Below are positions 34,453 through 45,713 of a stretch of DNA of 64,000 nt, in pieces. Position 1 is the first letter of the stretch, and each line of letters begins with the position of its first letter. The position numbers and the translations under genes were made by a program. This stretch comes from Rickettsia endosymbiont of Gonocerus acuteangulatus (GTDB lineage: Bacteria > Pseudomonadota > Alphaproteobacteria > Rickettsiales > Rickettsiaceae). Under the pieces are notes generated by a model that saw only the letters and a program-made list of their open reading frames with translations, ran no database searches and was not told the origin of the DNA. Location: the NCBI RefSeq assembly GCF_964026435.1, contig NZ_OZ032147.1, forward strand, positions 1,736,001 through 1,800,000. Reading direction: 5' to 3'.

Positions 34453-35246
34453 TCCTCTATGCTGTATAGATTTCTAAATATCCTATTAAACCTAATGGAC
34501 TCTACCCAAGGCTTTAACTTTAATATCAGATTAACAACCCCTATATCACTATCCCACCATGTTATTTTTGTTGAAAACCAAATAAATTGTGCTTTGGCAA
34601 TAAAATTCTCAAACGGCACAAAACCTAAATCAATCCTACTATCATTTGACTGATCTCTATTATCACCTATAAAGAAATATTCCCCTTCCGGCACATAAAA
34701 AGCATCCGTATTACCATATTTATCATTAGACATAATTCCTAAAACAGGAGCGAGCTTATAAGAAAAATATGTTTTGCCATTTGGCAATGTTTCTTTAAAT
34801 TTTAAATATTTTCTTCCCTCTTCACTAACATAAGTTCCTGACTCTATACGCTCTATTTTTTCATCATTAATATATATTACATCATCAATTAATTGCACTT
34901 TATCCCCAGGAAGCCCTATCAAACGCTTTATATATCTAGTACTCATTTCGTGAGGAGGACGAAAAATTATGATATCGCCACGCTCTGGTGTGCGAGCAAA
35001 TATTCGTCCTTTAAATAAATGAATAAAGTCAAAAAAAGATAAAGAATAATTACTATATCCATAACTATATTTTGTGCCGAAAATCCGATCATTTTCAAGT
35101 ATAGTAGCTTTCATTGATCCAGTCGGAACAACAAAAGATTCTATTATTAATATTCTAATCATTAGTGCAACAACTACTACTAAAATAAAAGATTTCCATT
35201 CTTTAGCAGTTGTTTTATTATTGTTTGATTCGGTATTTGTTTGCAT
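34449..35246 (-). CDS. lepB: signal peptidase I
   Basis: 265 aa. One N-terminal membrane span ([21 protein letters not shown]) leads into the catalytic Ser ([13 protein letters not shown]44). The catalytic Lys is K107 in [14 protein letters not shown]. The conserved box [11 protein letters not shown] is near the C-terminal third. It cleaves Sec signal peptides at the inner membrane. It is first in lepB-rnc-era. Confidence 0.98.
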   Translation of the reverse strand: MQTNTESNNNKTTAKEWKSFILVVVVALMIRILIIESFVVPTGSMKATILENDRIFGTKYSYGYSNYSLSFFDFIHLFKGRIFARTPERGDIIIFRPPHEMSTRYIKRLIGLPGDKVQLIDDVIYINDEKIERIESGTYVSEEGRKYLKFKETLPNGKTYFSYKLAPVLGIMSNDKYGNTDAFYVPEGEYFFIGDNRDQSNDSRIDLGFVPFENFIAKAQFIWFSTKITWWDSDIGVVNLILKLKPWVESIRFNRIFRNLYSIED

Positions 35247-35290
35247 AAAGTTTTTTAGTTATTTGTTATCTTGTTGCGTTAGCCAAAAAT

Positions 35291-35397
35291 CGTCATTGCG
35301 AGGAGATGCATAGCAGAGGGCGGAGGCAATCTCATGAAACAATACGATACTCCTAAGATTGTTTTGTCGAAATTTACAGTTTTTCCTCGCAATGACG
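35291..35397. repeat. family B palindromic repeat upstream of lepB
   Basis: Arms CGTCATTGCGAGGAGATGC and TTTCCTCGCAATGACG, with GGCAATCTCATGA inside. It fills part of the nuoF-lepB gap together with a family C copy. Confidence 0.75.
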
Positions 35398-35432
35398 ATC
35401 AAGCCACGGCATAACATTTTATTGATACACTA

Positions 35433-35562
35433 GTATACGAAGATCAACTTGGAAAAGAGCAAAGAGTCTCGGAATTTTTGACCGCAGCGTACATATTAGT
35501 ACGTGAGGATCAAAAATGAGAAACGACATAGCCAATTTTTCAAGTTCTATCTACACGTATAC
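35433..35562. repeat. family C palindromic repeat overlapping the nuoF 3' end
   Basis: Outer arms GTATACGAAGATCAACTTGG and the complementary AAGTTCTATCTACACGTATAC enclose a centre with GCGTACATATTAGTACGTG. The right arm covers the last codons and stop of nuoF. Confidence 0.8.
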
Positions 35563-36809
35563 ATTCGCTCTTCAATCTCGCTTCTGAAATGACGTATAAG
35601 CCCCTGAATTGGCCAAGCTGCAGCGTCACCTAAAGCACAAATAGTATGCCCCTCTATTTCCTTTGTAACTTCAAGAAGCTGATCTATCTCGGATTTTTTG
35701 GCATCACCTTTAATGAGCCTCATCATAACACGCCACATCCAGCCCGTACCCTCACGGCACGGGGTACACTGCCCGCAAGATTCGTGCATATAGAACTTAC
35801 TAAGACGTGCTATTGCATAAATAATATCAGTCGATTTATCCATAACAATAATCCCGCCAGTACCTAAACTAGAGCTTGCTGCCTTTAAGCTATCAAAGTC
35901 CATATCGGCAGTTTCGCATAGAGACTTAGGAAGCAGAGGAACAGAAGAGCCACCTGGTATTATAGCTTTAAGGTTATCCCAACCGCCACGAACACCGCCC
36001 GCATATTTCTCAATGATTTCTTTTAAAGGAATTCCCATTGCCTCTTCAACATTACAAGGCTTATTAACATGACCTGATATACAAAAAATCTTAGTGCCGG
36101 TATTATTTGGCTTACCGATCGATGCAAACCAACTAGCCCCTCGCCTTAAAATAGTTGGCACTACCGCAATAGATTCAACATTATTTATAGTGGTTGGACA
36201 GCCATACAATCCGAAGCCCGCCGGAAAAGGTGGTTTTAGCCTTGGCATGCCTTTTTTACCTTCTAAGCTTTCAAGCAGAGCTGTTTCTTCGCCGCAAATA
36301 TAAGCTCCAGCTCCACGATGCAAATAAATATCACAATTAAAGCCTGAACCGCAAGCATTTTTTCCTATCAAACCATCTTTATATGCTTCATCTAACGCAC
36401 GCTGAATATTGGAAGCTTCATTGTAAAACTCCCCTCTAATATAGATATAACAGCTATTTGCTCCTATGGCAAAACTGGCAAGCAAACACCCCTCTATTAA
36501 TTTATGTGGTTCATATCTTAATATATCTCGATCTTTGCAAGTACCTGGTTCAGATTCATCAGCATTAACTACTAGATAAGATGGCTTTTTTGATTCTTTA
36601 GGCATAAACGACCATTTAGTGCCGGTAGAAAATCCTGCACCACCTCGCCCTCTAAGTCCCGATTTCTTAACTTCTTCAATAATCCATTCTTTGCCTTTAT
36701 TAAGTAATGCTTTAGTATTATCCCAATCACCACGCTTCTTGCTAGATTTCAAATCATGGCTCTGCTCACCATGTAAATTAGTAAAAATTCTGTCTTCTTT
36801 TTTCAGCAT
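35547..36809 (-). CDS. nuoF: NADH-quinone oxidoreductase subunit F
   Basis: 420 aa. The NADH/FMN-binding regions are [20 protein letters not shown] and [26 protein letters not shown]. The 4Fe-4S ligands lie in [16 protein letters not shown] and [11 protein letters not shown]. This is the NADH-oxidising subunit of Complex I. The last codons (MYTCR, stop) are inside a family C palindrome, so the C-terminus may have been rewritten by it. No other nuo gene is adjacent. Confidence 0.98.
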   Translation of the reverse strand: MLKKEDRIFTNLHGEQSHDLKSSKKRGDWDNTKALLNKGKEWIIEEVKKSGLRGRGGAGFSTGTKWSFMPKESKKPSYLVVNADESEPGTCKDRDILRYEPHKLIEGCLLASFAIGANSCYIYIRGEFYNEASNIQRALDEAYKDGLIGKNACGSGFNCDIYLHRGAGAYICGEETALLESLEGKKGMPRLKPPFPAGFGLYGCPTTINNVESIAVVPTILRRGASWFASIGKPNNTGTKIFCISGHVNKPCNVEEAMGIPLKEIIEKYAGGVRGGWDNLKAIIPGGSSVPLLPKSLCETADMDFDSLKAASSSLGTGGIIVMDKSTDIIYAIARLSKFYMHESCGQCTPCREGTGWMWRVMMRLIKGDAKKSEIDQLLEVTKEIEGHTICALGDAAAWPIQGLIRHFRSEIEERMYTCR

Positions 36810-36835
36810 AAATTACTCTTATTATGGCTCAAAAA

Positions 36836-36926
36836 CGTCATTGCGAGGCATGGCAAGGCCACGACGCGGCAATCTCAGGAGGCTGGCTTTACGAGATTGC
36901 CACGTCGCTTCGCTCCTCGCAATGAC
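36836..36926. repeat. family B palindromic repeat between nuoF and secF
   Basis: A 91-bp near-perfect palindrome with arms CGTCATTGCGAGGCATGG and TTCGCTCCTCGCAATGAC, and boxes CGGCAATCTCAGGAGG and ACGAGATTGCCACG. Confidence 0.8.
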
Positions 36927-36935
36927 AACTTTTAA

Positions 36936-37850
36936 TTACTTCTTCTCAAATTTTCTATTGGCAAATATCGTAAGTATCGGGGCAGAAATAAAAATAGACG
37001 AATAAGTCCCTGCTATTATTCCAAAAAATACCAGTACGCTAAAACTACGGATTGCCTCACCACCAAAAAGAACCAGTGCTAAATTAGCAAGTAGGGTAGT
37101 CACTACTGTTAAAATTGTTCTGGATAGAGTTTCGTTGATACTTAAATTTATAATTTCCGTGATGCCTTTCTTATGATATTTACGTAAATTTTCCCTGATC
37201 CTATCATATATCACTACCGAGTCATTAACAGAATATCCTATGATAGTTAACACGGCTGCAATAGTACTTAAGTTAAAATCAAGTTTTGTTATACTCATAA
37301 ACCCGAGTGCTAATATAACGTCATGTATTAAAGCGATAAGTATACCAAGCCCGAAATACCATTCAAAACGTACCCAAATATAAACCATAATTGCCGCAAA
37401 CGAAAATAGCATTGCCATAGTCCCTGCCTCAATTAACTGCCTACCGACCTGCGGACCAACGAAATCCACCTTACGATATTCAAAATTATAAGGAAAATTA
37501 TTTTGATGCGTCGATTTAATTAGCTCAATATTTTTCATTAAATTATCTTCGCTACTACTACCGAACCTAATTGATAAATCACGCTCACTACCAAAGTTTT
37601 GCAGCACTACCTCACCAATTCCAAGTTCACCTAAAACTTGACGCATTTTTGGTAAATCTGGTGTTTGATCAAGCCTTACTTCTATAACTATACCTCCGGC
37701 AAAATCAATACCGAAATTAAATTTGTACATACCAATCCAAATAAAGCTAATGAGTGATAAAATAATTGAGAAAGTGTAACTGACTTTTTTAAAATTCATA
37801 AAATCAAAATCGATTTTATTAGGCAAAAGCCTCAAAGGATAAATTTGCAT
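36936..37850 (-). CDS. secF: protein translocase subunit SecF
   Basis: 304 aa with six predicted spans. The SecF signature is [17 protein letters not shown] after the first span. The C-terminal membrane part contains [19 protein letters not shown] and the charged motif [17 protein letters not shown]. With SecD it uses the proton gradient to assist Sec export. secD is not adjacent here. Confidence 0.97.
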   Translation of the reverse strand: MQIYPLRLLPNKIDFDFMNFKKVSYTFSIILSLISFIWIGMYKFNFGIDFAGGIVIEVRLDQTPDLPKMRQVLGELGIGEVVLQNFGSERDLSIRFGSSSEDNLMKNIELIKSTHQNNFPYNFEYRKVDFVGPQVGRQLIEAGTMAMLFSFAAIMVYIWVRFEWYFGLGILIALIHDVILALGFMSITKLDFNLSTIAAVLTIIGYSVNDSVVIYDRIRENLRKYHKKGITEIINLSINETLSRTILTVVTTLLANLALVLFGGEAIRSFSVLVFFGIIAGTYSSIFISAPILTIFANRKFEKK

Positions 37851-37858
37851 TTTATATA

Positions 37859-37887
37859 TTGTTAAATAGGATTTATATCTGTATTAT
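37859..37887 (+). promoter_or_regulatory. sigma70-type promoter for gapR
   Basis: TTGTTA (37859-37864) and TATTAT (37882-37887) are separated by exactly 17 bp, and the gene starts 33 bp further on. It is divergent from secF. Confidence 0.55.
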
Positions 37888-37919
37888 ATAGTAAATTCAA
37901 AAAGGTTAAATGATTTTTT

Positions 37920-38156
37920 ATGTCTGAAGTAGTAGTAAAAGAACAATTAGAGCAATATTTAAGCAAAATAGAAAGATTAGAGCAAGAAAAAGCTGATCTA
38001 TCTGAAGAAATTAAGGATATTTTTCAAGATGCTTCTTCGCACGGATTGGATGTTAAAGCGATGAAAACTGTTTTAAAGCTAAAAAAACTTGATAAAGATA
38101 AGCTAGCGGAGCAGGATGCTATGCTTGAGCTATATAGAGATACTTTAGGAATTTAA
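37920..38156 (+). CDS. gapR: GapR-like DUF2312/UPF0335 nucleoid-associated protein
   Basis: 78 aa, matching the DUF2312 family: a long coiled-coil (VVKEQLEQYLSKIERLEQEKADLSEEIKDIFQDA) then the conserved SSHGLDVKAMKTVLKLKKLD, ending LYRDTLGI. The Caulobacter member GapR encircles overtwisted DNA and assists topoisomerases. It is a single-gene unit facing away from secF and towards lpxA. Confidence 0.92.
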   Translation: MSEVVVKEQLEQYLSKIERLEQEKADLSEEIKDIFQDASSHGLDVKAMKTVLKLKKLDKDKLAEQDAMLELYRDTLGI

Positions 38157-38184
38157 ATATACTCGTCTACTAATTTTTCATTTA

Positions 38185-38218
38185 TGAGAAGTAACCATTA
38201 TAGTAAAATTACTTCTCA
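38185..38218. terminator. hairpin between convergent gapR and lpxA
   Basis: A perfect 10-bp stem (TGAGAAGTAA at 38185-38194 with 38209-38218) encloses 14 nt. It overlaps the lpxA stop codon. It probably terminates one or both convergent transcripts; the U-tracts are weak. Confidence 0.5.
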
Positions 38219-39003
38219 AAAGAACAAAATGATCTATTACTGCCCTGCTCAAGAAAATCAATAATTTGCATTACTATAGTATTGTTTTTATATTTCTCTT
38301 GAGCTTGCTTAATTCTATCAACGAAATTACCTTCACCTAAAAAGATTTCTTGAACTATTTTTAAAGCGTTTAAAGACTCCGCTTTGTCAAACCCTTTCCT
38401 ATTCATGCCGATTAAGTTTAGCCCCTCAAGTACTGCACGTTTGCCGCTTGCAAGACCAAAAGGTATTACATCCGCTCCAACTGGTGATAAGCCACCAATC
38501 ATTGAGTGTTTACCAATTCTTGCATATTGATGAACCGCAGATAAGCCACCAATTATGACATAGTCTTGCACTTCTATATGTCCGGCTAGGCTTACATAAT
38601 TAGCAAACACTACATTATTACCAATTTTACAATCATGACCGATATGAACACCAACCATAAATAAATTATTATTTCCTATCCTTGTAATCATTCCGCCGCC
38701 TTGGCTTCCTGCCTGCACTGTAACATATTCTCTAATAATATTTTTAGAACCAATTATCGTATTTGACCGCTCATTATTATATTTTAAGATTTGCGGGGGT
38801 TGACCAATAGACGCAAACGGATAAATTACTGTACTTTCGCCGATTTCAGTAATCCCCTCAATAACTACGTGAGACTTTAGTTCTACATTATCATGCAGCA
38901 CTACTTCCGGACCAATAATACAATATGGACTAACTTTTACGTTCTTACCAAGTTTTGCACCTTCAGCAATTATACTAGTTGGATGTATATTAGAATTAGA
39001 CAC
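38209..39003 (-). CDS. lpxA: UDP-N-acetylglucosamine acyltransferase
   Basis: 264 aa left-handed beta-helix enzyme with hexapeptide repeats throughout (e.g. IIAEGAKLGKNVKVSPYCIIG). The catalytic His region is VGVHIGHDCKIGNNV. It performs the first step of lipid A synthesis. It is third in lpxD-fabZ-lpxA, starting 10 bp after fabZ. Confidence 0.98.
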   Translation of the reverse strand: MSNSNIHPTSIIAEGAKLGKNVKVSPYCIIGPEVVLHDNVELKSHVVIEGITEIGESTVIYPFASIGQPPQILKYNNERSNTIIGSKNIIREYVTVQAGSQGGGMITRIGNNNLFMVGVHIGHDCKIGNNVVFANYVSLAGHIEVQDYVIIGGLSAVHQYARIGKHSMIGGLSPVGADVIPFGLASGKRAVLEGLNLIGMNRKGFDKAESLNALKIVQEIFLGEGNFVDRIKQAQEKYKNNTIVMQIIDFLEQGSNRSFCSFEK

Positions 39004-39013
39004 TACTATACCC

Positions 39014-39451
39014 TTAAGATTTATCTTTGATCATTGCGGTAAATTTACTCTCCGCTGCCATTTCACCATCAACTTTAACCGTACTTGAAAACTTCCACAC
39101 ATTAGCTCTTTGCTGATCAATAGTAGCATGAATGTGCATTGTATCCCCTGGCTGGACAACTTTACGAAATTTTGAATTCTCTATAGCCATTAAAAATACT
39201 TCTTTATTTTTAGTAGAGCCGAGAGATTTAGCGACTAATATAGCTGCAAGCTGTGCCATAGCTTCAACCATTAAAACTCCAGGCATGACAGGTCTTGCTG
39301 GAAAATGTCCTGTAAATTGAGGCTCATTAACAGTAACATTTTTAATGCCAGTTATTGATTTATTAGGATCAATTTCAACTACTTTATCCACTAATAAAAA
39401 CGGATAACGATGAGGTATCAAATCCATAATTTCGGTAATATCGATAGTCAT
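39014..39451 (-). CDS. fabZ: 3-hydroxyacyl-[acyl-carrier-protein] dehydratase FabZ
   Basis: 145 aa hot-dog fold enzyme. The catalytic pair is H49 ([13 protein letters not shown]) and E63 (MVEAMAQ). It dehydrates beta-hydroxyacyl-ACP in fatty acid synthesis and competes with LpxA/LpxD for substrate. Its ATG immediately follows the lpxD stop with no gap. Confidence 0.98.
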   Translation of the reverse strand: MTIDITEIMDLIPHRYPFLLVDKVVEIDPNKSITGIKNVTVNEPQFTGHFPARPVMPGVLMVEAMAQLAAILVAKSLGSTKNKEVFLMAIENSKFRKVVQPGDTMHIHATIDQQRANVWKFSSTVKVDGEMAAESKFTAMIKDKS

Positions 39452-40480
39452 TTATTTAGATCTCTTATTTATTAATTGTTTCATAATAATAGATTGTCTG
39501 TGCCAATCCATAATAGGTACAGCTGGACTACCGCCAACAATTTTACCAGCTTCTATATTTTGTGCTACACCGCCTTGTGCTGCTACCTGAGCTCCATCAC
39601 CTATATTTAGATGTCCGGCGACTCCCACTTGCCCTCCAAGAGCACAATATTTACCAATTACGCTACTTCCGGCTATGCCTGCTTGTGCTACAATAATAGA
39701 GCCTTTACTTATTTTGACGCTATGTCCGATCTGCACTAAATTATCTATACGGCATAAATCTTCTATAATAGTATCTTGCAGCGATCCCCTATCAATAGTA
39801 GTGTTAGCACCGATTTCAACATTATTACCGATTTTAACAATTCCGGTATGAAATATTTTATGATGCATACCTTTTTCAGTAGAAAAGCCGAACCCATCTT
39901 GTCCGATCCTTGCTCCTGAAAGTATTACAACATCATCCCCTATAACAGAATAATTTATTGATACATTAGATTCAATTCTAGCATTTCTGCCAATAACCAC
40001 TCCTGTACCTATAAAGCTGCCTGCTTCTATTATACTATCATCACCTATAACAACATTATCCTCAATAACTGCATTATGACCTATATAACAATTTTTACCT
40101 ATAGTTGCTGATTCTGCAACATAAGCTGATTTCATTATTTTAGCAGGATACGATTTTACCGAAATATAGAAAAAATCTATTAGCTTGCCGTAAGCAAAAT
40201 ATGAATTTTTAGCACGCAGTAAGACAGTATTGGGATTTACTTCTCCAGCAAAATCTTTTGGCACAATACAAGCTGCAGCTTTAGTATTCTTTAAAAATTG
40301 AGAATATTTAATATTACTTAAAAAGCTAATATCACTAGAAGAAGCTTCTTGTAAAATTTTAATATCATGAATAGCTACATCTTCATGAATTTTAGGAGCT
40401 TCTATAAAATCTTGTAGAAAATCTGCAATTGCCGTTAGCTTTCTCGTTCCCAGATTTCTATAAAAATTACTATTTACCAT
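39452..40480 (-). CDS. lpxD: UDP-3-O-acylglucosamine N-acyltransferase
   Basis: 342 aa. An N-terminal uridine-binding domain ([26 protein letters not shown]) precedes the hexapeptide-repeat helix ([58 protein letters not shown]). It performs the third step of lipid A synthesis. First gene of the lpxD-fabZ-lpxA unit. Confidence 0.98.
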   Translation of the reverse strand: MVNSNFYRNLGTRKLTAIADFLQDFIEAPKIHEDVAIHDIKILQEASSSDISFLSNIKYSQFLKNTKAAACIVPKDFAGEVNPNTVLLRAKNSYFAYGKLIDFFYISVKSYPAKIMKSAYVAESATIGKNCYIGHNAVIEDNVVIGDDSIIEAGSFIGTGVVIGRNARIESNVSINYSVIGDDVVILSGARIGQDGFGFSTEKGMHHKIFHTGIVKIGNNVEIGANTTIDRGSLQDTIIEDLCRIDNLVQIGHSVKISKGSIIVAQAGIAGSSVIGKYCALGGQVGVAGHLNIGDGAQVAAQGGVAQNIEAGKIVGGSPAVPIMDWHRQSIIMKQLINKRSK

Positions 40481-40899
40481 GCAGAATTTTAGCGGATTTA
40501 ATTTGTCCCGTAAAGTATATAAGCGATAGCTTTATTATGCAACAACATTTGCATAAGAATAATTATTTAAGTGATGGCTTGTTAGATAGAGCTTTGTTGC
40601 ATGGCTCGAAAAAACATGCAAGATCTGTTGCCCGCGTGGATCAATTTTTCCTCTGTTATCCCGTGATTTATCATAGGATCCAATACTTAAAAAGCCTAAA
40701 TACAGCAAATTTTAAAACTAAAAGCTCGATTAATCTCGCTTTTTTCTGGATCCTGTGGACAAACCACGGGAAGCATTGTAAAGGTCACCTACATCTGAAT
40801 AAAATATAACATTTTTTTAATAACTGTCCGGTACTATTGGCTTGACCACGGAATCCACAACATTCAACTGAGTTTATTATACTAACACATTAAATAAGA
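40481..40899. other. intergenic segment with a degenerate family A repeat
   Basis: No convincing gene is present. About 40648-40775 is a degenerate palindrome of family A style (TTATCCCGTGATTTATCATA, then AAAAGCTCGATTAATCTCGC and TGGATCCTG, ending ACCACGGGAAG). The rest is AT-rich with nothing recognisable, ending at an IS element at 40900. Confidence 0.6.
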
Positions 40900-42009
40900 C
40901 AAAACTTACGCTATGAGTAAAAAAGTGATAAATTATTGTAAAAATAATTAAACATGTCAAAGAGGATAAAGTTGCAAGCAATACCAATTAATAGGACAGA
41001 TTATTGTCAATTTTTAATAGTTAGCCAAAAGAATTATAGTTTAACCTACTACGCTGAACATGCAAAGAAATGTAGTCATGATGTTATTAATAGATTTTTA
41101 AGGAATGAAAAATATACACCTTCTTTGTTATGGGAACACATCAAGAATGATGTTATTTTTTCATCTAATGGATATACAATATTTGATGATACGGTTTTAA
41201 ATAAAAGGAATACGAAGCAAATAGAAATTGCAAGATCGCAGTACAGTGGAGCTACAGGTAGAGTTACTAAAGGTATAGGAGTAGTGAGTCTGGTATATTA
41301 TAACCCTGATATTAATAAGTTTTGGGTAATAGATTATCGAATTTTTGCACCTGATCATGATGGAGCAACAAAACTAGAACACCTATTAAACATGTTAAAT
41401 AATGCTGTTTATAGCAAGAAGATTCCTTTTCAAACAGTACTTTTTGACACATGGTATTCTACACACAAAATTATGCAACATGTTGACTCTCTGGGGAAAT
41501 ATTATTATGCCCCTATTAAAGCCAATAGAAACGTTAGTAAAACGCACGATTCTAAACCTTATAAAGCTGTAAAAGAGTTGACATTTTCAGATGAAGAGAT
41601 CAGGCATGGAGTAGAGATTCATATAAAAGGCTTTGCTAAAAATAAGCATGTTAATTTGTTTAAATTTACTGTTTCTACCAACAGAGTTGAGTATGTTGTT
41701 ACCAATAACAAAACTCACAAATCTTCTAAAGCTGCACAAGATGAGTGTGGCTTTCGATGGGTAATTGAGAGCATGCACAGAGAAATTAAGCAACTTACTG
41801 GGATAGAACGTTGTCAATGCAGGAAACAGCGTCTTCAACGTAATCATATTAGTTGTGCATTTTTAGTTTGGGCATTTCTCAAAAGGACTGCAAATACAAT
41901 CGGTAAAACGGTTTACCAAATAAAGTTAGGGCTTTTAGATGACTATATGCAACAACAGCTGCGTTCTCCATCTTTACGATATTTAGAACCAAACATAGCG
42001 TAAGTTTTG
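40900..42009 (+). mobile_element. IS4/IS701-like DDE element, copy 1 (1110 bp)
   Basis: The terminal inverted repeats are CAAAACTTACGCTATG and CATAGCGTAAGTTTTG. Copy 2 (47665-48774) has the same length. The right edge adjoins an internal point of an IS630 copy (42010), and no target duplication is visible, so one flank has been rearranged. Confidence 0.9.
40954..42003 (+). CDS. IS4/IS701-like DDE transposase, copy 1
   Basis: 349 aa, intact. Likely catalytic residues are Asp in NGYTIFDDTVLNK, Asp in TVLFDTWYSTHK, and Glu in CGFRWVIESMHREIKQLTG. The architecture (DDE superfamily endonuclease with a C-terminal Glu near a YREIKQ-like segment) fits IS4/IS701-type transposases. I do not assign a named IS. 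The near-identical copies at 47719 and (split) 59431-61444 differ by a few residues. Confidence 0.88.
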   Translation: MSKRIKLQAIPINRTDYCQFLIVSQKNYSLTYYAEHAKKCSHDVINRFLRNEKYTPSLLWEHIKNDVIFSSNGYTIFDDTVLNKRNTKQIEIARSQYSGATGRVTKGIGVVSLVYYNPDINKFWVIDYRIFAPDHDGATKLEHLLNMLNNAVYSKKIPFQTVLFDTWYSTHKIMQHVDSLGKYYYAPIKANRNVSKTHDSKPYKAVKELTFSDEEIRHGVEIHIKGFAKNKHVNLFKFTVSTNRVEYVVTNNKTHKSSKAAQDECGFRWVIESMHREIKQLTGIERCQCRKQRLQRNHISCAFLVWAFLKRTANTIGKTVYQIKLGLLDDYMQQQLRSPSLRYLEPNIA

Positions 42010-42449
42010 TTTAATATCTCTTTTCGGATGAAAATGAGTTTTGTTTATAGCTATAGCCAAGTTTTCTGATTTGTCTTAAAATAGTTACAGATGCAATATT
42101 ACCCCATTGCTTTGCTAACTCCTTTGATGTTTTATTCATATTAGCTTTAAAAAATTCTTTAAAAGATTCTGAATCTTTTATCTTATGACTATGTCCTTTC
42201 TGATAACCAGTTGCTGCTTCTAAAGTACCTTGCTTATCTTTTAATTTTTTCCATTTATATATAGTATCACGACTTACATTAAATAATTTACTTACCTTAC
42301 TTATTCGTATCCCTGCTTCTACAGCTTTTATAACTCTTAGTCTTAGTTCTATTGCATATGCTCGTGCCATATCTCTTTACATGCTTGTTAATATTTGCTT
42401 ACTATAACATGATACTCTCGCTCTGTCAGTACCTTAATGACTTATGCTA
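42010..42449 (-). mobile_element. IS630-family element, copy B (fragment, N-terminal frame only)
   Basis: It keeps the right terminal repeat (ending GACTTATGCTA at 42449) and the 119-aa DNA-binding frame (42011-42370). It stops abruptly inside the frame overlap, where the IS4/IS701-like element begins. The catalytic half is gone, so it is not autonomous. Confidence 0.9.
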
Positions 42450-42797
42450 TATAAGCTAAAAATCGAAAATCAGGTTGATGGTTTTTGTATTAACAATATC
42501 GGCACGATCCATGCTTTTCAGGGCAAAGAAAACGATACGGTAATTATGATGCTAGGAGCTCAACATCCTGAAGATAAGGGAGCAAGAGGCATCATGACAA
42601 GTAAGCCGAATGTCTTAAACGTTGGTATTAGTAGGGCTAAAAATAATCTCTATGTTATCGGTAATGCGGAGTTTTGGCTAAAGCCTAAATATATGCAGGA
42701 AATATATAATATACTTGATATATTCAATCAATCTAAATGCAGGTATCTCGTTATTCGTCGACTCGCCTATCTGTACAATGCTTTGTTGTACGGATAA
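42450..42797 (+). pseudogene. C-terminal fragment of a superfamily I (UvrD/AAA_12-type) helicase
   Basis: About 115 codons follow the IS630 end. IGTIHAFQGKENDTVIMML and PNVLNVGISRAKNNLYVIGN correspond to helicase motifs V and VI of the AAA_12 type. The N-terminal helicase domains are missing, cut away at the IS630 copy. The apparent start lies in the IS end, so this is a remnant. Confidence 0.82.
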
Positions 42798-43125
42798 CAA
42801 TGCAACCACGACATGGCATCAAAAGCTTTTTCTTCTCTTAAGTTGACAACACCATGCGATCAATGGAATTATACAACAGATACTTTAGAAGTTAGAAGTT
42901 AGAAGTTAAGGGCACGTACAGCGTAGTAAACTACATGTCTAGGTATGAATCTCGAAATTTAACGTACCAAATTTTGGAATAGATATACCCCAAACCCATA
43001 CAACAACACTTACAGCTGCATAACTCAAACAATATCCATATTTTGCTAGCCTAGCAAAGATACTTAAAAAAATAAAAATTTTACTAGACTTATAGCCATA
43101 ATAATTATATAAACTTCAAATGACA
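42798..43125. other. intergenic segment before tRNA-CAT, with a degenerate family C repeat
   Basis: No gene is visible. About 42878-42990 resembles a degenerate palindromic element (AGATACTTTAGAAGTTAG repeated, GCACGTACAGCG centre, CAAATTTTGGAATAG at the right). The remainder is AT-rich and unremarkable. Confidence 0.5.
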
Positions 43126-43202
43126 GGGGCTGTAGCTCAGTTGGTTAGAGCACGCCGCTCATAACGGTGTGGTCGTAGGTTCAAGTCCTACCAGCCCCAC
43201 CA
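43126..43202 (+). tRNA. tRNA with anticodon CAT (elongator Met, or Ile2)
   Basis: A 77-nt cloverleaf. The acceptor stem is GGGGCTG/CAGCCCC, the anticodon stem CGCCG/CGGTG holds the loop CTCATAA, and the T loop is GGTTCAAGT. CCA is encoded. The G1-C72 pair and the lack of a three-GC anticodon stem exclude initiator tRNA. I cannot separate Met from lysidine-modified Ile2 by eye. Confidence 0.95.
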
Positions 43203-43285
43203 CACAAATTTGTGCGTACATGCAACTACTTCATTATCCTCGCAATGACGAGTTACATAAAAAATCATTATTAAATTGAATTTAA

Positions 43286-44374
43286 ATGATTAATTTAAAA
43301 ACACTTTCTTGGTATCTTGCTAAATTATATTTTAAGTGTTTTTTCATAATATTATCTATTTTAATTGGATTATTAATCATATCCAATCTCTTTGATTTCT
43401 TACAAAAATTCAAAAATATGTATGTGCCTTTTGATTTTTTTTGGCGATTTATATTATATAAAGTTCCATATCTTTTGAATCAAGTTTCTGCTTTAATCAG
43501 CTTTACTTCTATGCTTTTTTTCCTTAGAAACTTAACAAAAAATAATGAATTGACTGCTATACTATCTAGTGGTATTCATATTTGGCAGGTATTGATAATT
43601 CCGTGTATCGTGACTTTAATTTTAGGTATAGCCTTTACGACTATATTAAATCCTATCGGTGCTTTAGGCTTACGAAAATATGATTTACTAGAAGCAAAGC
43701 TTACTAAAAAAACACATAATGAAGCAGTAATATCTAAATCAGGTTTATTATTTTTTGAAGCTTTAAACGGAAAAAATCAAATAATTCAAACACAATTTAT
43801 TAATATTTCTGAGAAAAAATTAAATAATGTTACAGTTTTATTTATCGATAATAACAACAACTTCTTAAAGAGAATTGATGCATTATATGGCATCATTGAG
43901 AATAAATCACTGCATTTAAATAGGGTCAAAGTTTTTACAAAAGATAGTACAGAAGCATATAATAGCTTAACTATACCAACTAATTTATCTGTTAACAGCT
44001 TGGTCAATAAGTTTACTCATCCTGAAATGGTTTCCATTTGGAATCTACCTAAATTAATCGATGAATTATTAAATTCAGGTCTACCTATTACTAACTACCA
44101 AGTTTATTATTATAAGCAACTATTTAAACCTGCAATGATGATAGCGACTATAATTTTAGCCAGTTGTTTTATTAGCCTAAAACAACGTGATAATTCACAG
44201 GAAAAAATATTAATATTAGGATTATTTTCAGGTTTTATAGTATATTCATTATCAGAAATATTACTTAAAGTATTGACCTATAATATTCTATCTTTAATTG
44301 CTGCTATTTTGTTACCAAGTATGTTAATATTTTTTATTAGTAACTTTATTATTTTACATTATAAAGAAATTTAA
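43286..44374 (+). CDS. lptG: LPS export permease LptG/YjgQ family
   Basis: 362 aa with the LptF/LptG layout: three N-terminal spans (LSWYLAKLYFKCFFIILSILIGLLI; PYLLNQVSALISFTSMLFFLRNL; IWQVLIIPCIVTLILGI), a periplasmic beta-jellyroll middle, and three C-terminal spans. NLTKNNELTAILSSGIHIWQV is the coupling region typical of the family. With LptF and LptB it extracts LPS from the inner membrane. LptG is favoured over LptF on general similarity. Confidence 0.85.
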   Translation: MINLKTLSWYLAKLYFKCFFIILSILIGLLIISNLFDFLQKFKNMYVPFDFFWRFILYKVPYLLNQVSALISFTSMLFFLRNLTKNNELTAILSSGIHIWQVLIIPCIVTLILGIAFTTILNPIGALGLRKYDLLEAKLTKKTHNEAVISKSGLLFFEALNGKNQIIQTQFINISEKKLNNVTVLFIDNNNNFLKRIDALYGIIENKSLHLNRVKVFTKDSTEAYNSLTIPTNLSVNSLVNKFTHPEMVSIWNLPKLIDELLNSGLPITNYQVYYYKQLFKPAMMIATIILASCFISLKQRDNSQEKILILGLFSGFIVYSLSEILLKVLTYNILSLIAAILLPSMLIFFISNFIILHYKEI

Positions 44375-44390
44375 ATTATACTCGTTTTAT

Positions 44391-44540
44391 TTGAAAAATT
44401 GGCTTCAGCTATTTTAGAAAGCTATATACAAGCTAATTTTGCAGGATTCGCCTGTGCTCACGTACTAAGTATGTACGCTGTGCAGGTGCATCTTGAAATT
44501 CATCTTGTCTAGAGCTTTCTAAAATACGCTGAAAATTGTT
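44391..44540. repeat. family C palindromic repeat between lptG and mreB
   Basis: Arms CAGCTATTTTAGAAAGCT and AGCTTTCTAAAATACGCTG (imperfect) with outer TTGAAAAATTGG. The centre is CTCACGTACTAAGTATGTACGC. It lies in the 296-bp gap before mreB. Confidence 0.75.
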
Positions 44541-44649
44541 TTTTGCTGATAATCTGCTACTATATAAGTAAAGGTTTAAGCTTTAAGACGCCTTGCTTTT
44601 TCCAAATAAAACTTCGTCTATAATTAATTTAGCATGGAAGAATTTTTAG

Positions 44650-45711
<1,062 letters not shown>

Positions 45712-45713
45712 AG

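Noticed and set aside
40429-40809. A 126-codon open frame after lpxD
   Set aside because: It begins antisense to lpxD and then translates a degenerate family A palindrome; no domain or ribosome binding site is visible.
43126-43202. Initiator tRNA-fMet
   Set aside because: The G1-C72 pair and the anticodon stem CGCCG/CGGTG do not fit an initiator, which has an unpaired first position and three consecutive G-C pairs.
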